The notes beneath the pieces were generated by a model. That model made no database searches. It saw nothing but the letters and a program-made list of their open reading frames with translations, and was not told the origin of the DNA. From positions 2,232,001-2,296,000 of the forward strand of contig NZ_PJMQ01000001.1 of assembly GCF_002846335.1 (NCBI RefSeq): a stretch of 64,000 nucleotides of DNA. Direction: 5' to 3'. A program made the position numbers and the translations under genes. Of the stretch, positions 23,469 to 33,763 are shown piece after piece; the first letter of the stretch is position 1, and each line of letters starts with the position of its first letter. This stretch comes from Janthinobacterium sp. 61. GTDB taxonomy: Bacteria; Pseudomonadota; Gammaproteobacteria; Burkholderiales; Burkholderiaceae_D.

Positions 23469-25361
23469 ATGATGGCGCCATTGATGCTGCCCTTGGTGCA
23501 GTTGCGTGGTGACCGAATAGCCAGGCTGAATCTGCTGGCCGCAGCGGCCATGCTGGCCACGGCCAGCATGCTGCTGATCCTCTTCCAGTTGTTTTCCCTC
23601 CAGGCATCTTTCCAGCGCAACCTGCGCATCCACGCCGACATGCTGGCGCCTGCTGCGACACTAGCCATGCGCCGGGATGATCGTCTTGCGGCGCAACAGC
23701 TGCTCGCTCCCCTCGCCGCCGTCCCGCATGTCCAGCAAGCGCTGCTCTACAGTCCGTATGGCACGCCATTCGCCCGCTACGCACGCAGCGCCAGCGACGC
23801 CGCGCCCACGGCGCCGCGCACCGGCCTGCAGATCGATTACCTGGACGGCAGCGCCGCCCTCCTCAAGACCTTGCCCGGCGGCGGCGCACTGTATCTGCGC
23901 GCCAGCCTGGCGCCGCTGTTTGGCAGCCTGGCGCAATTTGCCACCTTCACCCTGCTGGTCTGCCTGTGTGCCTTCGGCCTGACGCTCCTGATGGTGCGGC
24001 GCACGCGCACCGCCGCCGAGCAAGCGGAAAGCCATTTGCACTACCTGGCCCACGTCGACCCTGTCACGCAACTGCCGAACCGCCATGAATTCAACGGCGC
24101 CCTGGCCTACGCGCTGGCGCGCGCCGACCGCCAGGACAGCAGCGTGGGACTGCTGCTGCTGGACCTCGACAACTTCAAGGTGGTCAACGATACGCTGGGT
24201 CACCACTGTGGCGACCAGCTGCTCAAACTCGTCGCCGAACGCCTGGTGGAGATCCTGCGCGGCACCGACATCACCTGCCGCATCGGCGGCGACGAATTCG
24301 TCGTCATCGTCGAACCGGCCGACGACGCCTCGGAAATGGCCAGCGTGGCGCGCAAGATCCTCGCTGTGCTGGCCCCGCCGTTCGCACTGGACGGCCACCA
24401 GCTGTATGTCAGCGCCAGCATCGGCGTGAGCCTGTATCCGTTTGACGCGCAGGACGTGGCCACCCTGACCCGCAATGCCGACACGGCCATGTACCACGCC
24501 AAGCACCAGGGCAAGAACCGCTACGCCGTGTTCAAGGCCGAAATGGAATTGCGCGCCCAGCGCCGCCTGCGCATGGAAGCGAACCTGCGCAAGGCCCTGC
24601 AAAACGAAGAACTGTATCTGCACTACCAGCCGCAAATCGACTTGCGCAGCGGGCGCATCGTCGGCGTGGAAGCGCTGATACGCTGGCATTGCCACGAGAT
24701 GGGGCAGCTCAGCCCCAGCGAATTCATTCCCGTGGCCGAGGAAAGTGGCATCATCGTCGAACTGGGGCACTGGGTGCTGCAAAGCGCCTGCCGCCAGGCG
24801 GCCCTCTGGTGCAAGGCCGGCCTGCTTGATTCGCTCGAACACGTGGCCGTCAACCTGTCGGCCTGCCAGGCGCGCGACCCAGGACTGATGGACGGTATCC
24901 GCGCCATCCTGCATGAGACGCAACTGCCGCATGGCTTGCTGGAGCTGGAAATCACGGAAGGGGTCTTGATGGACAATATTCACGCCAACGTGGAACTGAT
25001 GCGCCGCCTGCAGGAAACGGGCATCCACCTGTCGATCGACGATTTCGGCACTGGCTATTCCTCGATGTCGTACCTGAAGCGCCTGCCCATCGATCAATTG
25101 AAAATCGACCGCAGCTTCGTGCACGACCTGCCCGGCGAGGGCGAAGCCATCGTCACGGCCATCATCGCCATGGCGCACAGCCTGCATCTGAAAGTGGTGG
25201 CCGAAGGCGTGGAAACGGTGCAGCAGGTGGAGTTTTTAAGAAAGGCCGGCTGCGACAACGTGCAGGGCTTTTTCTTTGCGCGCCCCATGACGGCGGCGCA
25301 GTTGACGGCATTGCTGCTGGAGCGGCGCGACTGGAGTACGCGCACCGTCATGACGGCATAA
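23469..25361 (+). CDS. Membrane-bound GGDEF-EAL protein (CHASE8-type sensor)
   Basis: A 630-aa c-di-GMP protein. TM1 is at about 22-44 and TM2 at about 155-178; between them is a CHASE8-like periplasmic domain. The GGDEF domain (about 200-360) has IGGDEFVVIVE and the upstream metal-binding DLDNFKVVNDTLGH. The EAL domain (about 370-620) has EALIRW, NLSACQARD, EITEGVL, DDFGTGYSS and KIDRSFV. Both active sites look complete; which activity dominates cannot be told. Start chosen at ATG 23469 with AGGAGA upstream. The gene ends just before a bidirectional hairpin. Confidence 0.9.
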   Translation: MMAPLMLPLVQLRGDRIARLNLLAAAAMLATASMLLILFQLFSLQASFQRNLRIHADMLAPAATLAMRRDDRLAAQQLLAPLAAVPHVQQALLYSPYGTPFARYARSASDAAPTAPRTGLQIDYLDGSAALLKTLPGGGALYLRASLAPLFGSLAQFATFTLLVCLCAFGLTLLMVRRTRTAAEQAESHLHYLAHVDPVTQLPNRHEFNGALAYALARADRQDSSVGLLLLDLDNFKVVNDTLGHHCGDQLLKLVAERLVEILRGTDITCRIGGDEFVVIVEPADDASEMASVARKILAVLAPPFALDGHQLYVSASIGVSLYPFDAQDVATLTRNADTAMYHAKHQGKNRYAVFKAEMELRAQRRLRMEANLRKALQNEELYLHYQPQIDLRSGRIVGVEALIRWHCHEMGQLSPSEFIPVAEESGIIVELGHWVLQSACRQAALWCKAGLLDSLEHVAVNLSACQARDPGLMDGIRAILHETQLPHGLLELEITEGVLMDNIHANVELMRRLQETGIHLSIDDFGTGYSSMSYLKRLPIDQLKIDRSFVHDLPGEGEAIVTAIIAMAHSLHLKVVAEGVETVQQVEFLRKAGCDNVQGFFFARPMTAAQLTALLLERRDWSTRTVMTA

Positions 25362-25386
25362 AAAAAAGCAGAACCGCTGGTTCTGC
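25361..25386 (-). terminator. Terminator of prfC (hairpin plus U-tract on minus strand)
   Basis: GCAGAACC (25368-25375), loop GCT, GGTTCTGC (25379-25386), with a run of A at 25361-25367 that is a U-tract on the minus strand. It ends transcription of prfC. It may also act on the converging GGDEF-EAL transcript. Confidence 0.82.
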
Positions 25387-25409
25387 CTCTCAAGCTTACT
25401 GCAGATGCA

Positions 25410-27098
25410 TCAAGCCAGCTTGGCCGAGTGTTCCCGCGTCGCATGGAACGTCAGCTTCGGCCAGCGCTCTTCCGTCAGGCGCAGGTTGACGCCCGACGTG
25501 GCCAGGTAAGCCATGTTGCCGGCCGCATCGTAGGCCACATTGTGGCCCAGTGCGTTCTCGAAGTCCTGCAGGACGCGCTTGTCGTCGCAGCTGACCCAGC
25601 GGGCGCTGCTGATGCTGGTGCCCTCGAACACGGCATCGACGCCATACTCGTTGAGCAAACGGCTGGCCACCACTTCGAACTGCAGCACGCCGACGGCGCC
25701 CAGTACCAGTTCGCCGCCCTGCACCGGCTTGAAGACCTGTACCGCACCCTCTTCGCCCAGCTGCTGCAAGCCCTTGTGCAACTGCTTGATTTTCAAGGGA
25801 TTACGGATGCGCACGGAGCGGAAGAAGTCTGGCGCAAAGTACGGAATGCCCGTAAAGGTCAGCATCTCGCCTTCGGAAAAACTGTCGCCGATCTGCATGT
25901 TGCCGTGGTTCGGCAAGCCGATGATGTCGCCCGCGTATGCCTCTTCCACCTGTTCGCGCGAGGACGCCATGAAGGTCACCACGTTCGATACCTTGATCTC
26001 ACGCCCCAGGCGCAAGTGCTTGACCTTCATGCCGCGCTCGAAACGTCCAGAGCACACGCGCAAGAAGGCGATGCGGTCGCGGTGCGCCGGGTCCATATTG
26101 GCCTGAATCTTGAAGACGAAACCGGTAAACGGCTGCTCGGACGGCGCCACCGACCGTACGGTCGCGTCGCGCTCGCGCGGTGCGGGCGCCCAGTCGACCA
26201 GCGCGGAGAGAATCTCGCGCACGCCGAAGTTGTTGATGGCAGAACCGAAGAACACGGGCGTCTGCACGCCGGAGAGGAATTCCTCCAGGTTAAACGGATT
26301 CGACGCGCCGTGCACCAGCTCCACTTCCATGCGCAACTGATCCATCTCCAGCGGGAACATCTCCTGCAGGCGCGGGTTGTCGATGCCCTTGATGATTTCG
26401 AAGGCGCCGTCAGCTTTTTCTTCGCCGGCCTTGAACAGCATGATCTCGTCATTCAGCAGGTGATACACGCCGCGGAAGTTCTTGCCCATGCCGATAGGCC
26501 AGGTGACGGGCGCGCACTGGATCTTCAGCACCGATTCGAGTTCGTCGAGCAGGTCCAGCGGATCGCGCGTCTCGCGGTCCATCTTGTTCATGAAGGTGAC
26601 GATGGGCGTATTGCGCATGCGGCAGACAGCCAGCAGCTTGATCGTCTGCGCTTCCACGCCCTTGGCCGCATCGATCACCATCAGCGCCGAGTCAACTGCC
26701 GTCAGCACGCGGTAGGTATCTTCCGAGAAGTCCTGGTGGCCCGGGGTGTCGAGAAGGTTGACGACGTGGTCGCGGAATTCGAACTGCATCACCGAGGATG
26801 CGACGGAAATGCCGCGCTGCTTCTCGATCTCCATCCAGTCCGATGTCGCGTGGCGACCCGATTTACGGGCCTTGACGGTACCGGCCATCTGAATCGCACC
26901 CGAGAACAGCAGCAGTTTTTCCGTCAGGGTGGTCTTGCCCGCATCCGGGTGGGAAATGATGCCGAAGGTGCGGCGGCGTTGTACTTCACGCGCGATCACG
27001 GCAGGCGCCTTGCTGCTGACTGACGCTGCGGCGTTGTCCGCATTGTCAGTGGAATCGGGGGTAGTGATGTCGTTCTCGTTGGCCATATTGGTGACCAT
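25410..27098 (-). CDS. prfC: Peptide chain release factor 3
   Basis: RF3, 562 aa, a translational GTPase that recycles RF1/RF2 after peptide release. G1 is [13 protein letters not shown] (about 49-61), G2 around [10 protein letters not shown]3 DTPGHQDF, G4 NKMDRE. The middle domain and the C-terminal RF3 region ([16 protein letters not shown]) follow. The frame is open far upstream to 27920, but that part is the antisense shadow of the chemoreceptor. ATG 27098 (MVTNMANEN) is chosen; ATG 27086 is also possible. An Asp/Asn/Ala-rich N-terminal extension of about 35 aa precedes the usual core. Confidence 0.95.
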   Translation of the reverse strand: MVTNMANENDITTPDSTDNADNAAASVSSKAPAVIAREVQRRRTFGIISHPDAGKTTLTEKLLLFSGAIQMAGTVKARKSGRHATSDWMEIEKQRGISVASSVMQFEFRDHVVNLLDTPGHQDFSEDTYRVLTAVDSALMVIDAAKGVEAQTIKLLAVCRMRNTPIVTFMNKMDRETRDPLDLLDELESVLKIQCAPVTWPIGMGKNFRGVYHLLNDEIMLFKAGEEKADGAFEIIKGIDNPRLQEMFPLEMDQLRMEVELVHGASNPFNLEEFLSGVQTPVFFGSAINNFGVREILSALVDWAPAPRERDATVRSVAPSEQPFTGFVFKIQANMDPAHRDRIAFLRVCSGRFERGMKVKHLRLGREIKVSNVVTFMASSREQVEEAYAGDIIGLPNHGNMQIGDSFSEGEMLTFTGIPYFAPDFFRSVRIRNPLKIKQLHKGLQQLGEEGAVQVFKPVQGGELVLGAVGVLQFEVVASRLLNEYGVDAVFEGTSISSARWVSCDDKRVLQDFENALGHNVAYDAAGNMAYLATSGVNLRLTEERWPKLTFHATREHSAKLA

Positions 27099-27260
27099 AA
27101 TATGGCCCTCGCAAAAAACCCTCGATTTTACAGAAGGATCGCCCTTCCGTGTGAACTGCTTCACTGTGGCGGAAAGCAAAATCGCCCACTTCATCAAGGG
27201 GTCACAATCCGCAGGCAACATTGCACTGCAGAAATGTTGTAACCCTACCCTGGAAACCCG

Positions 27261-29318
27261 ATGAAAATCCTCCTCACTCCCGCCATCCGACTCATGCAGC
27301 GCTTGCGCCTGCTGCCCAAATTCATGCTTGTCTGCCTGGTCTTCCTGCTGCCGCTGGCGCTGGCGACCACCTTGCTGATCTCGGAGCTGGGCAAGTCGCT
27401 GGCCCAGGCGCAGGATGCGCAGCGGGGCGTGACCTATGTGCGCCAGCTGCAGGAAAGCACGCGGCTGCTGCAGCAGCGGCGCGGCCTCGAGCACTTGCGC
27501 CTGAACGGCAAGTCGGGCATGGACAACTCGGCCCTGAATGCGCGCATCACGGCCGCGCTGGCCTCCCTGGCGCGCTTGCCCGCAGGTGCTGGCCTGCCCC
27601 AGGCGGCCGAGCTGACGAAGCAGTGGCAAGCCCTGCTGGGCCGCCAGGCGGGCCTCGCGGCGCGCGACAGCTACGCGGCGCACACGGCGCTGCTGCGCCA
27701 GGCGGCCAAACTGGGCCAGCTGGTAGCCGACCGTTCGCACCTGAGCCTGGACCCGGACGCAGGCGCCAACCACCTGAGCGCCGCCTTCACGGCCACCCTG
27801 CCCGACCTGGCCGAGAGCCTGTCCGACATCGCCGGGCGCGGCGCCGCCTACATCGACACGGGCCTGTTCGAAGCGAACGAAGATCAGCTCGTCAACGCCA
27901 ACGCGCTGATCGCGCGCCACGAACTGGAGCGCCTGCCGGCACGCTTCGACGAAATCCTCGCTGCCAAGCCGGAATTACGCACCAGTCTGCAAGGGGCGCT
28001 GAAAGCAGTGCCTGCGGCGCTGGCCTTCCTCGAGCGCACGAAAAATGAAGTGACGAATTCCTACGACCAGACCTCGGGCGCGCAATTCCACGCCGCTGGC
28101 ATGCAAGCCATCGACGCCTTGCAGGCGCTGTCCGGTGCCTCCGCTAGCGCCCTGGACACCCTCCTGGCGCAGCGCATCGCCCGCGACGAGGCGCGCCGCG
28201 GCCTGATCCTGGCGGCCATGCTGCTGGTGCTGCTGGCCGCCGCCTACCTGTGCGCGGGCTTCTACGCCGCCTTCGCGCGCGACGTGACGCAACTGCGCGT
28301 GGCCGTCGGCGCGGCGGCGGCGGGCGACCTGTCACAACGCATCACTTCGCAGGCGCACGACGAGATCGGCGACCTGGTGCGCGACTTCGGCGCCATGACG
28401 CATGGCCTGGCCACCCTGGTGCAGGAAATCCGCGGCGGCGCGGCCGTCATCGCGGCGGCAGGCGCCGATATCGCTCAGGGCAATGCTGCCCTGTCCGGCC
28501 ATACGGCCACGCAAGCGGACGCGCTGGGCGCCACCGTGGACTCGATGCGCGAGCTGACGGCCACCGTGGGCCGCAACGAAGCCCATGTAGGACAGGGGCG
28601 AACCCTGGTGGCCACGGCGGCCGACGTGGCCCTGCGCGGCGGGCAGAGCGTGGGCGCCGTGGTCGAGACCATGGCCTCGATCAAGGCCAGCTCGCACAAG
28701 ATCGTTGACATCATCGGCGTCATCAACGGCATCGCCTTCCAGACGAATATCCTGGCCCTGAACGCGGCCGTGGAAGCGGCGCGCGCGGGCGAGCAAGGGC
28801 GCGGCTTTGCCGTCGTGGCCTCCGAAGTGCGCAGCCTGGCGCAGCGCTCGAACGAGGCTGCGCTGGAAATCAAGCGCCTGATCGGCGATTCCGTGGCCAC
28901 CGTGGATGCGGGTGGCGACCTGGTCAATGCCGCCGGCAGCACCATGCGGCAAGTCGTCGATGCGGTGCAGCAAGTAGCCGTGGTGATCGGGCGCATCAGC
29001 AGCGCCGGCGCCGAGCAGAATGGCGAGATCGCGCGCATCAACCAGGCGCTGGCACAAATCGACGACATGACGCGCCAGAACGCAGGCCTGGTCGACGAGG
29101 CGCGCGCCGGTTCGCAGCGCCTGCACCAGGAAGGCGAGGCCCTGACGCAGGCGGTCAGCCGCTTCCGTCTGGGTGAACACGAGGTGCCTGGCGCGCGCCA
29201 GGCGAGCGCCGCGACCATGCGCGACGGCTTGCCCAGCGTGCGTCCGGCCGGCCTGCGGAGCGCCAATAAACCACGCGTCATATCACAAAATCGCGCAGAA
29301 CGGCGCAAGGCTAGCTAG
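27261..29318 (+). CDS. Methyl-accepting chemotaxis protein
   Basis: A 685-aa chemoreceptor. TM1 is at about 21-42, TM2 at about 312-335, with a roughly 270-aa periplasmic helical (nitrate/nitrite-sensor-like) domain between. A HAMP domain (about 336-390, [13 protein letters not shown]) and the signalling region follow. The hairpin tip [41 protein letters not shown] contains the CheA/CheW-binding core and is split here only for description. The C-terminus lacks an obvious CheR pentapeptide. It is a standalone receptor; no che genes are in the window. Confidence 0.92.
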   Translation: MKILLTPAIRLMQRLRLLPKFMLVCLVFLLPLALATTLLISELGKSLAQAQDAQRGVTYVRQLQESTRLLQQRRGLEHLRLNGKSGMDNSALNARITAALASLARLPAGAGLPQAAELTKQWQALLGRQAGLAARDSYAAHTALLRQAAKLGQLVADRSHLSLDPDAGANHLSAAFTATLPDLAESLSDIAGRGAAYIDTGLFEANEDQLVNANALIARHELERLPARFDEILAAKPELRTSLQGALKAVPAALAFLERTKNEVTNSYDQTSGAQFHAAGMQAIDALQALSGASASALDTLLAQRIARDEARRGLILAAMLLVLLAAAYLCAGFYAAFARDVTQLRVAVGAAAAGDLSQRITSQAHDEIGDLVRDFGAMTHGLATLVQEIRGGAAVIAAAGADIAQGNAALSGHTATQADALGATVDSMRELTATVGRNEAHVGQGRTLVATAADVALRGGQSVGAVVETMASIKASSHKIVDIIGVINGIAFQTNILALNAAVEAARAGEQGRGFAVVASEVRSLAQRSNEAALEIKRLIGDSVATVDAGGDLVNAAGSTMRQVVDAVQQVAVVIGRISSAGAEQNGEIARINQALAQIDDMTRQNAGLVDEARAGSQRLHQEGEALTQAVSRFRLGEHEVPGARQASAATMRDGLPSVRPAGLRSANKPRVISQNRAERRKAS

Positions 29319-29372
29319 TCAAAAGTGTGCGCGTAGGACAAGGACTACAAATCCGCCTCAAAAGAGACTACA

Positions 29373-29405
29373 AAGTGGCGACTGCTAATCTTATGTTCGC
29401 CACTT
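29373..29405. repeat. 9-bp perfect inverted repeat upstream of the Crp-like gene
   Basis: AAGTGGCGA (29373-29381) and TCGCCACTT (29397-29405), spacer 15 nt. No U-tract follows, so it is more likely an operator or mRNA hairpin than a terminator. Two copies of GACTACAAA (near 29343 and 29366) lie just before it. Confidence 0.45.
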
Positions 29406-29543
29406 ACATAAGCTTTTAAAGTAGCTACATCGCGATCTGCAGCGCGCGGTCGAAAAAAACGTCGTTACCACTTTGAGTCGGCGGCTTTTTTGACCAGCAA
29501 CGCGGCAGTCGCACTCCGATGTAAAAAGCCTGTGAGGAATACT

Positions 29544-30353
29544 ATGAGCCATACTCAACTTATCGCCCCGGTCCAGAAGAACCAGTTGCTGCCGCGCGCC
29601 ATGCCGGCGGCAGGACGGGAAATCAAGCTTGCGTCGCGGGTTAGCCTCAGCAGTGCACAACAAAATGAATTGCTGGCCGCCCTGCCGCGCGCCGCGCTCG
29701 AATCGCTGTTCGAAGACCTGGAACTGGTGGAACTGCCTTTCGGCAAAGAACTGTATGCCTACGGTAACAACCTGGAATACAGCTATTTCCCCACTACAGC
29801 CATCATTTCGCTGCTGTATGTCATGGAAGATGGCGCCACCACGGAAATCGCCGTCGTCGGCCATGAAGGTGTGGCTGGCGCCTCGCTGCTGGCAGGCGAG
29901 CGCGCCATGTGCACGGCTGTCGTGCAAAGCGCCGGCTACGGCTACCGCCTCAAAACGCAAAGCTTGCGCGATGCCTTCAATCAAGGTGGCGCCCTGCCCC
30001 AGTTGCTGATGCGCTATACCAACGCCTTGTTTGCGCAAATGGCGCAGAACGCCGTTGGCGGCCGCCACAGCTCGATCGAGCAAAAACTGTGCCGCTGGCT
30101 GCTGGACCGCCTGGACCGTTCACCATCAAACGAATTGAAAGTGACGCAAGAGCTCATTTCCATCATGCTGGGCGTGCGCCGCGAAAGCATCACGGCCGCC
30201 GCCGGCAAGCTGCAGGAAGAAGGCTTGATCCATTATCGCCGTGGCAATATCACCGTGCTGGACCGCGCCGGACTGGAATGCTATGCGGGCGAATGCTACA
30301 AGGTCGCCAAGACGGAATATGACCGCTTGCTGCGCGACGTGTCACGCTGCTGA
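29544..30353 (+). CDS. Crp/Fnr-family transcriptional regulator
   Basis: A 269-aa regulator from ATG 29544 (TGAGGAATACT upstream). The cyclic-nucleotide-binding-like beta barrel spans about 45-160 (LPFGKELYAYGNNLEYSYFPTTAIISLLY, VGHEGVAGASLL). The winged helix lies at about 195-250 (LKVTQELISIMLGVRRESITAAAGKL, LIHYRRGNITVLDR). No Fe-S cysteine cluster is present and the cAMP-contact Arg/Ser pair is not evident, so the effector is unknown. The 9-bp inverted repeat at 29373 may be its own operator (inference). Confidence 0.85.
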   Translation: MSHTQLIAPVQKNQLLPRAMPAAGREIKLASRVSLSSAQQNELLAALPRAALESLFEDLELVELPFGKELYAYGNNLEYSYFPTTAIISLLYVMEDGATTEIAVVGHEGVAGASLLAGERAMCTAVVQSAGYGYRLKTQSLRDAFNQGGALPQLLMRYTNALFAQMAQNAVGGRHSSIEQKLCRWLLDRLDRSPSNELKVTQELISIMLGVRRESITAAAGKLQEEGLIHYRRGNITVLDRAGLECYAGECYKVAKTEYDRLLRDVSRC

Positions 30354-30388
30354 TGCGAAACGGCCGCTGACACGGCAGCATGAACAAA

Positions 30389-30419
30389 AAAATGGCCGGG
30401 CTACATGCCCGGCCATTTT
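30389..30419. terminator. Bidirectional terminator
   Basis: AAAATGGCCGGGC (30389-30401), loop TACAT, GCCCGGCCATTTT (30407-30419). A perfect 13-bp stem with A-run before and T-run after, between the convergent Crp-like and histidine-kinase genes. Confidence 0.88.
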
Positions 30420-30436
30420 CTTGCATCCAGAAACAC

Positions 30437-31864
30437 TCAAACGCTGGCGTCTTCGTCGATCTCTTCCGGTTCCGGCGTCAGCGGCAAGGGAATCACGGCT
30501 TCCACACAAGTCCCCTTGCCTTCCGGCCCCTGGCGCACAGTCAGGGTGCCGCCCAGCAGCAAGGCCCGTTCGCGCATGCCCAGCAAGCCGTGCGACATGG
30601 GTTTTTGCAGGGCATCTTCGGTGATGCCGATGCCGTCATCGGTCACGCGCAGCACCAGGCCATGTTCATTGCGTTTCAAGGTCACGCTGACCATGCCGGC
30701 GCGCGCATACTTGAGGATATTCGTCAGCGATTCCTGCACGATGCGGAACAGGGCGATCGTCAGGGTCGCTTCGCGGTTGTCGATATTGATGGCCACGTCC
30801 GTTTCGCAGCGCACAGAGCTCATGCGGGCAAAATCCTCGCAATAGCTTTCAATGGCGGCACACAGGCCCAAGTTATCCAGCAGGCTGGGGCGCAAATCCT
30901 CGACGATGCGGCGCTTCAGTTCCACCGTTTCCAGCAGGGTGGCCTTGGCGCGGCGCAATTGCGCGGCCAGTTCCGGCCGCGTGTGGGCCAGTTGCTGCGT
31001 GACGGCGCCCAGGTCCATGCTGATCGAGGTCAAATTGGCGCCCAGTTCATCGTGCAGCTCACGCGCCAGGCGCGCCTTCTCCACTTCATTGACGCTGATC
31101 AAATGGCGCGACAGCACGGATAGCTGCTCCGTGCGCTTGCTGACTGTCGATTCCAGGTTGTCGTTGGCATTTTGCAGCGCATACTCGACGGCCGCGCGGT
31201 TCTGGAAGCTGCGCCGCACCAGCTGGTAAAACATGATCAGCACGAGAATGGCCAGGGCATTGATACCGATGCCAAGCAGCACGGCTTTCTGGTACTCATG
31301 ATAAAAAGCCGCACTGCCGGACGACAGTGCCTCATTCTGCTCGCGCGTCATGATCACCACCTGCAGTCGGATTTCGTCCATGGTGGCGCGATCATCGGTC
31401 ACGCGCGAGATATTGACGATTTCGGCCAGCCCGCCCTGCTTGTAGACCTCGATCGACTCTTGCAGCATCGACATCTTGCGACGGATCAAGCTTTTCAGCT
31501 GGCCCAGGTTTTTCAGCTGCGTGGGACTGCCTGCGAGCAAGGTTTGCAACTCCTTGAATTCGTTTTCGATTTCGGTGTTAGCCGTCTTCGACGGCCCCAG
31601 ATATGTTTCGGAGCCGGAAATGAAATAGCCGCGCAAGCTGCTTTCCGCGTCCAGCACGAGCACGTTCAAATACTGCAGGCGGTCCGCCACACGGGCGCTT
31701 TGGCTGAGCAAGGCGTTCGTGCCCTTCAGCGATTGCAGATTATGGAAGAGACTGAAACCATTGAGTACAAGCAACAAGGCGCAAGCCACGCACAGTATCG
31801 TCTTGTAGAGGGGCAGGCGGTGATTCGGGGCCGGTTCAACGGTGAAATACATCCTGATGTGCAT
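30437..31864 (-). CDS. NarL-class sensor histidine kinase (CHASE3, HisKA_3)
   Basis: A 475-aa membrane kinase. TM1 about 17-38; periplasmic CHASE3-like helical domain about 45-195 (LNVLVLDAESSLRGYFISG); TM2 about 200-222; coiled linker; HisKA_3 with the phospho-acceptor in LARELHDELGANLTS; HATPase with FRIVQESLTNILKYA and DDGIGI, GLLGMRERA. It ends with an acidic tail. The start is either ATG 31864 or ATG 31852. The cognate LuxR-type regulator is immediately upstream on the same strand, 132 nt away. Signal unknown. Confidence 0.88.
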   Translation of the reverse strand: MHIRMYFTVEPAPNHRLPLYKTILCVACALLLVLNGFSLFHNLQSLKGTNALLSQSARVADRLQYLNVLVLDAESSLRGYFISGSETYLGPSKTANTEIENEFKELQTLLAGSPTQLKNLGQLKSLIRRKMSMLQESIEVYKQGGLAEIVNISRVTDDRATMDEIRLQVVIMTREQNEALSSGSAAFYHEYQKAVLLGIGINALAILVLIMFYQLVRRSFQNRAAVEYALQNANDNLESTVSKRTEQLSVLSRHLISVNEVEKARLARELHDELGANLTSISMDLGAVTQQLAHTRPELAAQLRRAKATLLETVELKRRIVEDLRPSLLDNLGLCAAIESYCEDFARMSSVRCETDVAINIDNREATLTIALFRIVQESLTNILKYARAGMVSVTLKRNEHGLVLRVTDDGIGITEDALQKPMSHGLLGMRERALLLGGTLTVRQGPEGKGTCVEAVIPLPLTPEPEEIDEDASV

Positions 31865-31996
31865 CCTTAGCAAGGTTCGGCGCGGGAGAAAGCGCCGGCG
31901 CCGGCCAATTATAGTCCTCGCCACAGACTGCTGCACCGCACAAATCGTGCTAGCTAGCTGGCTGAGCGATCATGTTTCCATGATCGCACTGCAGCG

Positions 31997-32629
31997 CTAG
32001 TCAAGCAAATTGTTTTTCATTGCGTAATAGGTCAAGTCGCTGTTCGATTGCAAGCCCATTTTTTCCATGATGCGCGTACGGTAAGTACTCACCGTCTTGA
32101 TGCTCAGCGACAAGGCCACACCGATATCGGACACGGTGGCGCCACGCGCCAGGCGCAGGAAGACCTGGAATTCGCGGTCCGACAATTCTGTATGCAGTGC
32201 GGCATTCGTGTCGCGGTCGAACGACTGCGCCAGCAACTCGCCCACGGTGGAACTGACGTAGCGGCGCCCCTGGAACACGGTGCGCACGGCCGTCATCAGC
32301 TCATCGGCTTCGCATTCCTTGTTCAAATAGCCATTCGCGCCCATCTTGAACAGGTTCAGCGCGTATTGTTGCGCGGGATAGCCGCTGAGTATCAGCACGG
32401 GCAATTCCGGCTGGCCCTGGCGGATCGTGCGCAAGGTATCGATGCCGCTCTGATCGGGCATGGCGATATCGAGCAGCAATACATCGCATATTTCGCGGCG
32501 GGCGATATCGAGCGCTTCACGCCCCGTACCGGCTTCCGCCACCACACTGAAATCGCTTGACGACGAAAAAATTTGCTTGAATCCAGCTCGTACTATTTGG
32601 TGATCATCACAAATGGCAACGCGTATCAT
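31997..32629 (-). CDS. NarL/FixJ-type response regulator
   Basis: A 210-aa response regulator. The receiver has DDHQIVRAGF, the phospho-acceptor Asp in LLLDIAMPDQSG and the K in LNKECEAD. The LuxR helix-turn-helix (about 145-200) reads LSDREFQVFLRLARGATVSDIG then LSLSIKTVSTYRTRIMEKMGL. It is the partner of the downstream CHASE3 kinase. Architecture resembles UvrY/GacA-type regulators. Confidence 0.9.
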   Translation of the reverse strand: MIRVAICDDHQIVRAGFKQIFSSSSDFSVVAEAGTGREALDIARREICDVLLLDIAMPDQSGIDTLRTIRQGQPELPVLILSGYPAQQYALNLFKMGANGYLNKECEADELMTAVRTVFQGRRYVSSTVGELLAQSFDRDTNAALHTELSDREFQVFLRLARGATVSDIGVALSLSIKTVSTYRTRIMEKMGLQSNSDLTYYAMKNNLLD

Positions 32630-32729
32630 TGTTTCCCCTTAAATTTTCCTGGCTTGGGAAAGACTACCGGAACCTGAACGCTGCTCCGGCTTAGCGTCAC
32701 TAACAAAAACGCAACATTAACATTATATT

Positions 32730-32765
32730 CAAAATAGGGCGCGCCGCAGGCTACCGGCAGCGCCC
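32730..32765 (-). terminator. Probable terminator after the MerR gene
   Basis: On the minus strand GGGCGC...GCGCCC (arms 32760-32765 and 32737-32742, imperfect inner pairing GCCG/CGGC) is followed by TATTTTGAA. It would end the thrS-to-merR operon. Confidence 0.5.
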
Positions 32766-32830
32766 GGGCAGCCAGCCCATGCAATATAGTCAGCCCGTAT
32801 TGGACAACCTCACCTATATTGGTACAAATC

Positions 32831-33241
32831 TTATTTTAGCAAGTTTAAAATCGCAATTAATTCATTGCGTATCCACGCGCGGTCCAGCGGCTCTTCCTGC
32901 GGCACGACGGGCATGGCCGGCAGCACAGGCAACTCATCAAGGATGGCATGCGATGCACCACGGCTATCGAGCTTGTTGCGCGCACCACTGATGGTAAAGC
33001 CTTGCTCATACAGCAATTCGCGGATACGACGTATCAGCAGCACCTCGTGGTGCTGATAATAACGGCGATTGCCACGTCGTTTGACCGGCTTGAGCTGGGA
33101 AAACTCCTGCTCCCAATAGCGCAGTACGTGCGGTTTGACCCCGCACAACTCGCTCACCTCGCCGATCGTGAAATAGCGTTTCGCCGGAATGGGCGGCAAG
33201 GCGATCAACTCGGTTTTACTGATGCGCTCGTTCATCGCCAC
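32831..33241 (-). CDS. MerR-family transcriptional regulator
   Basis: A 136-aa protein with a MerR winged helix (about 22-90): RYFTIGEVSELCGVKPHVLRYWEQEF, KRRGNRRYYQHHEVLLIRRIRELL. The C-terminal part is short and has no metal-binding cysteines. It follows ihfA by 4 nt and is the last gene of the translation block, the usual position of this regulator in proteobacteria. Regulatory target unknown. Confidence 0.9.
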   Translation of the reverse strand: MAMNERISKTELIALPPIPAKRYFTIGEVSELCGVKPHVLRYWEQEFSQLKPVKRRGNRRYYQHHEVLLIRRIRELLYEQGFTISGARNKLDSRGASHAILDELPVLPAMPVVPQEEPLDRAWIRNELIAILNLLK

Positions 33242-33245
33242 TCAC

Positions 33246-33593
33246 TCAGGCAGCACGTGCCAGCGGACTAGTCTCTTCGACCATGCTCTTCAGCTTCTGG
33301 CTCGCATGAAAGGTCACGACACGGCGTGCGGTAATGGGAATCTCTTCGCCCGTCTTCGGATTGCGGCCCGGCCGCTGCGGCTTGTCGCGCAGTTGGAAAT
33401 TGCCGAAACCGGACAGCTTGACGGCCTCGCCACGCTCGAGCGCATTGCGGATCTCATCGAAAAAGGTCTCGACCATATCCTTCGCTTCGCGCTTGTTCAG
33501 ACCCACTTGCTCGAACAACAGTTCGGCAAGTTCCGCCTTGGTCAAGGTGGGTAAATCTTTTTCCGCTTCCTGGCGCACTTTGGCAACCAGCAT
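33246..33593 (-). CDS. ihfA: Integration host factor alpha subunit
   Basis: IHF-alpha, a DNA-bending protein. The canonical core [24 protein letters not shown] through [22 protein letters not shown] is intact, with the intercalating Pro in the beta arm. The usual start would lie at LTKAEL; here about 15-50 extra coding-like residues precede it ([16 protein letters not shown] from ATG 33593, and [18 protein letters not shown] before that). An AGGAAAATTAAT upstream near 33660 suggests translation may begin further up from a non-ATG codon. The 5' end is therefore uncertain. Confidence 0.88.
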   Translation of the reverse strand: MLVAKVRQEAEKDLPTLTKAELAELLFEQVGLNKREAKDMVETFFDEIRNALERGEAVKLSGFGNFQLRDKPQRPGRNPKTGEEIPITARRVVTFHASQKLKSMVEETSPLARAA

Positions 33594-33730
33594 GGCCCGA
33601 TGCAGATCGGCGGCCAGTGCTGATTGCAGTACGGCGGAATCAACGTCGCTGTTATTAATTTTCCTGCCCTGCCTTTTCTGTGCGCCCGAGCCCGCCACAT
33701 GGCAGGCTCGTCTACTGTTGACGACGGAAA

Positions 33731-33753
33731 GGCCGTCACGCTAGGCGACGGCC
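33731..33753 (-). terminator. Hairpin between pheT and ihfA
   Basis: GGCCGTC (33731-33737), 9-nt loop, GACGGCC (33747-33753); on the minus strand it is followed by TTTCCGTCGTC. It is a weak terminator or processing hairpin that may lower read-through into ihfA. Confidence 0.4.
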
Positions 33754-33763
33754 AGTCCGCAAA

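Noticed and set aside
27099-27920. N-terminal extension of the prfC frame
   Set aside because: It is antisense to the chemoreceptor gene; RF3 homology starts after 27098.
32700-32830. tRNA gene after merR, expected from some relatives
   Set aside because: No cloverleaf could be formed on either strand; a hairpin terminator fits instead.
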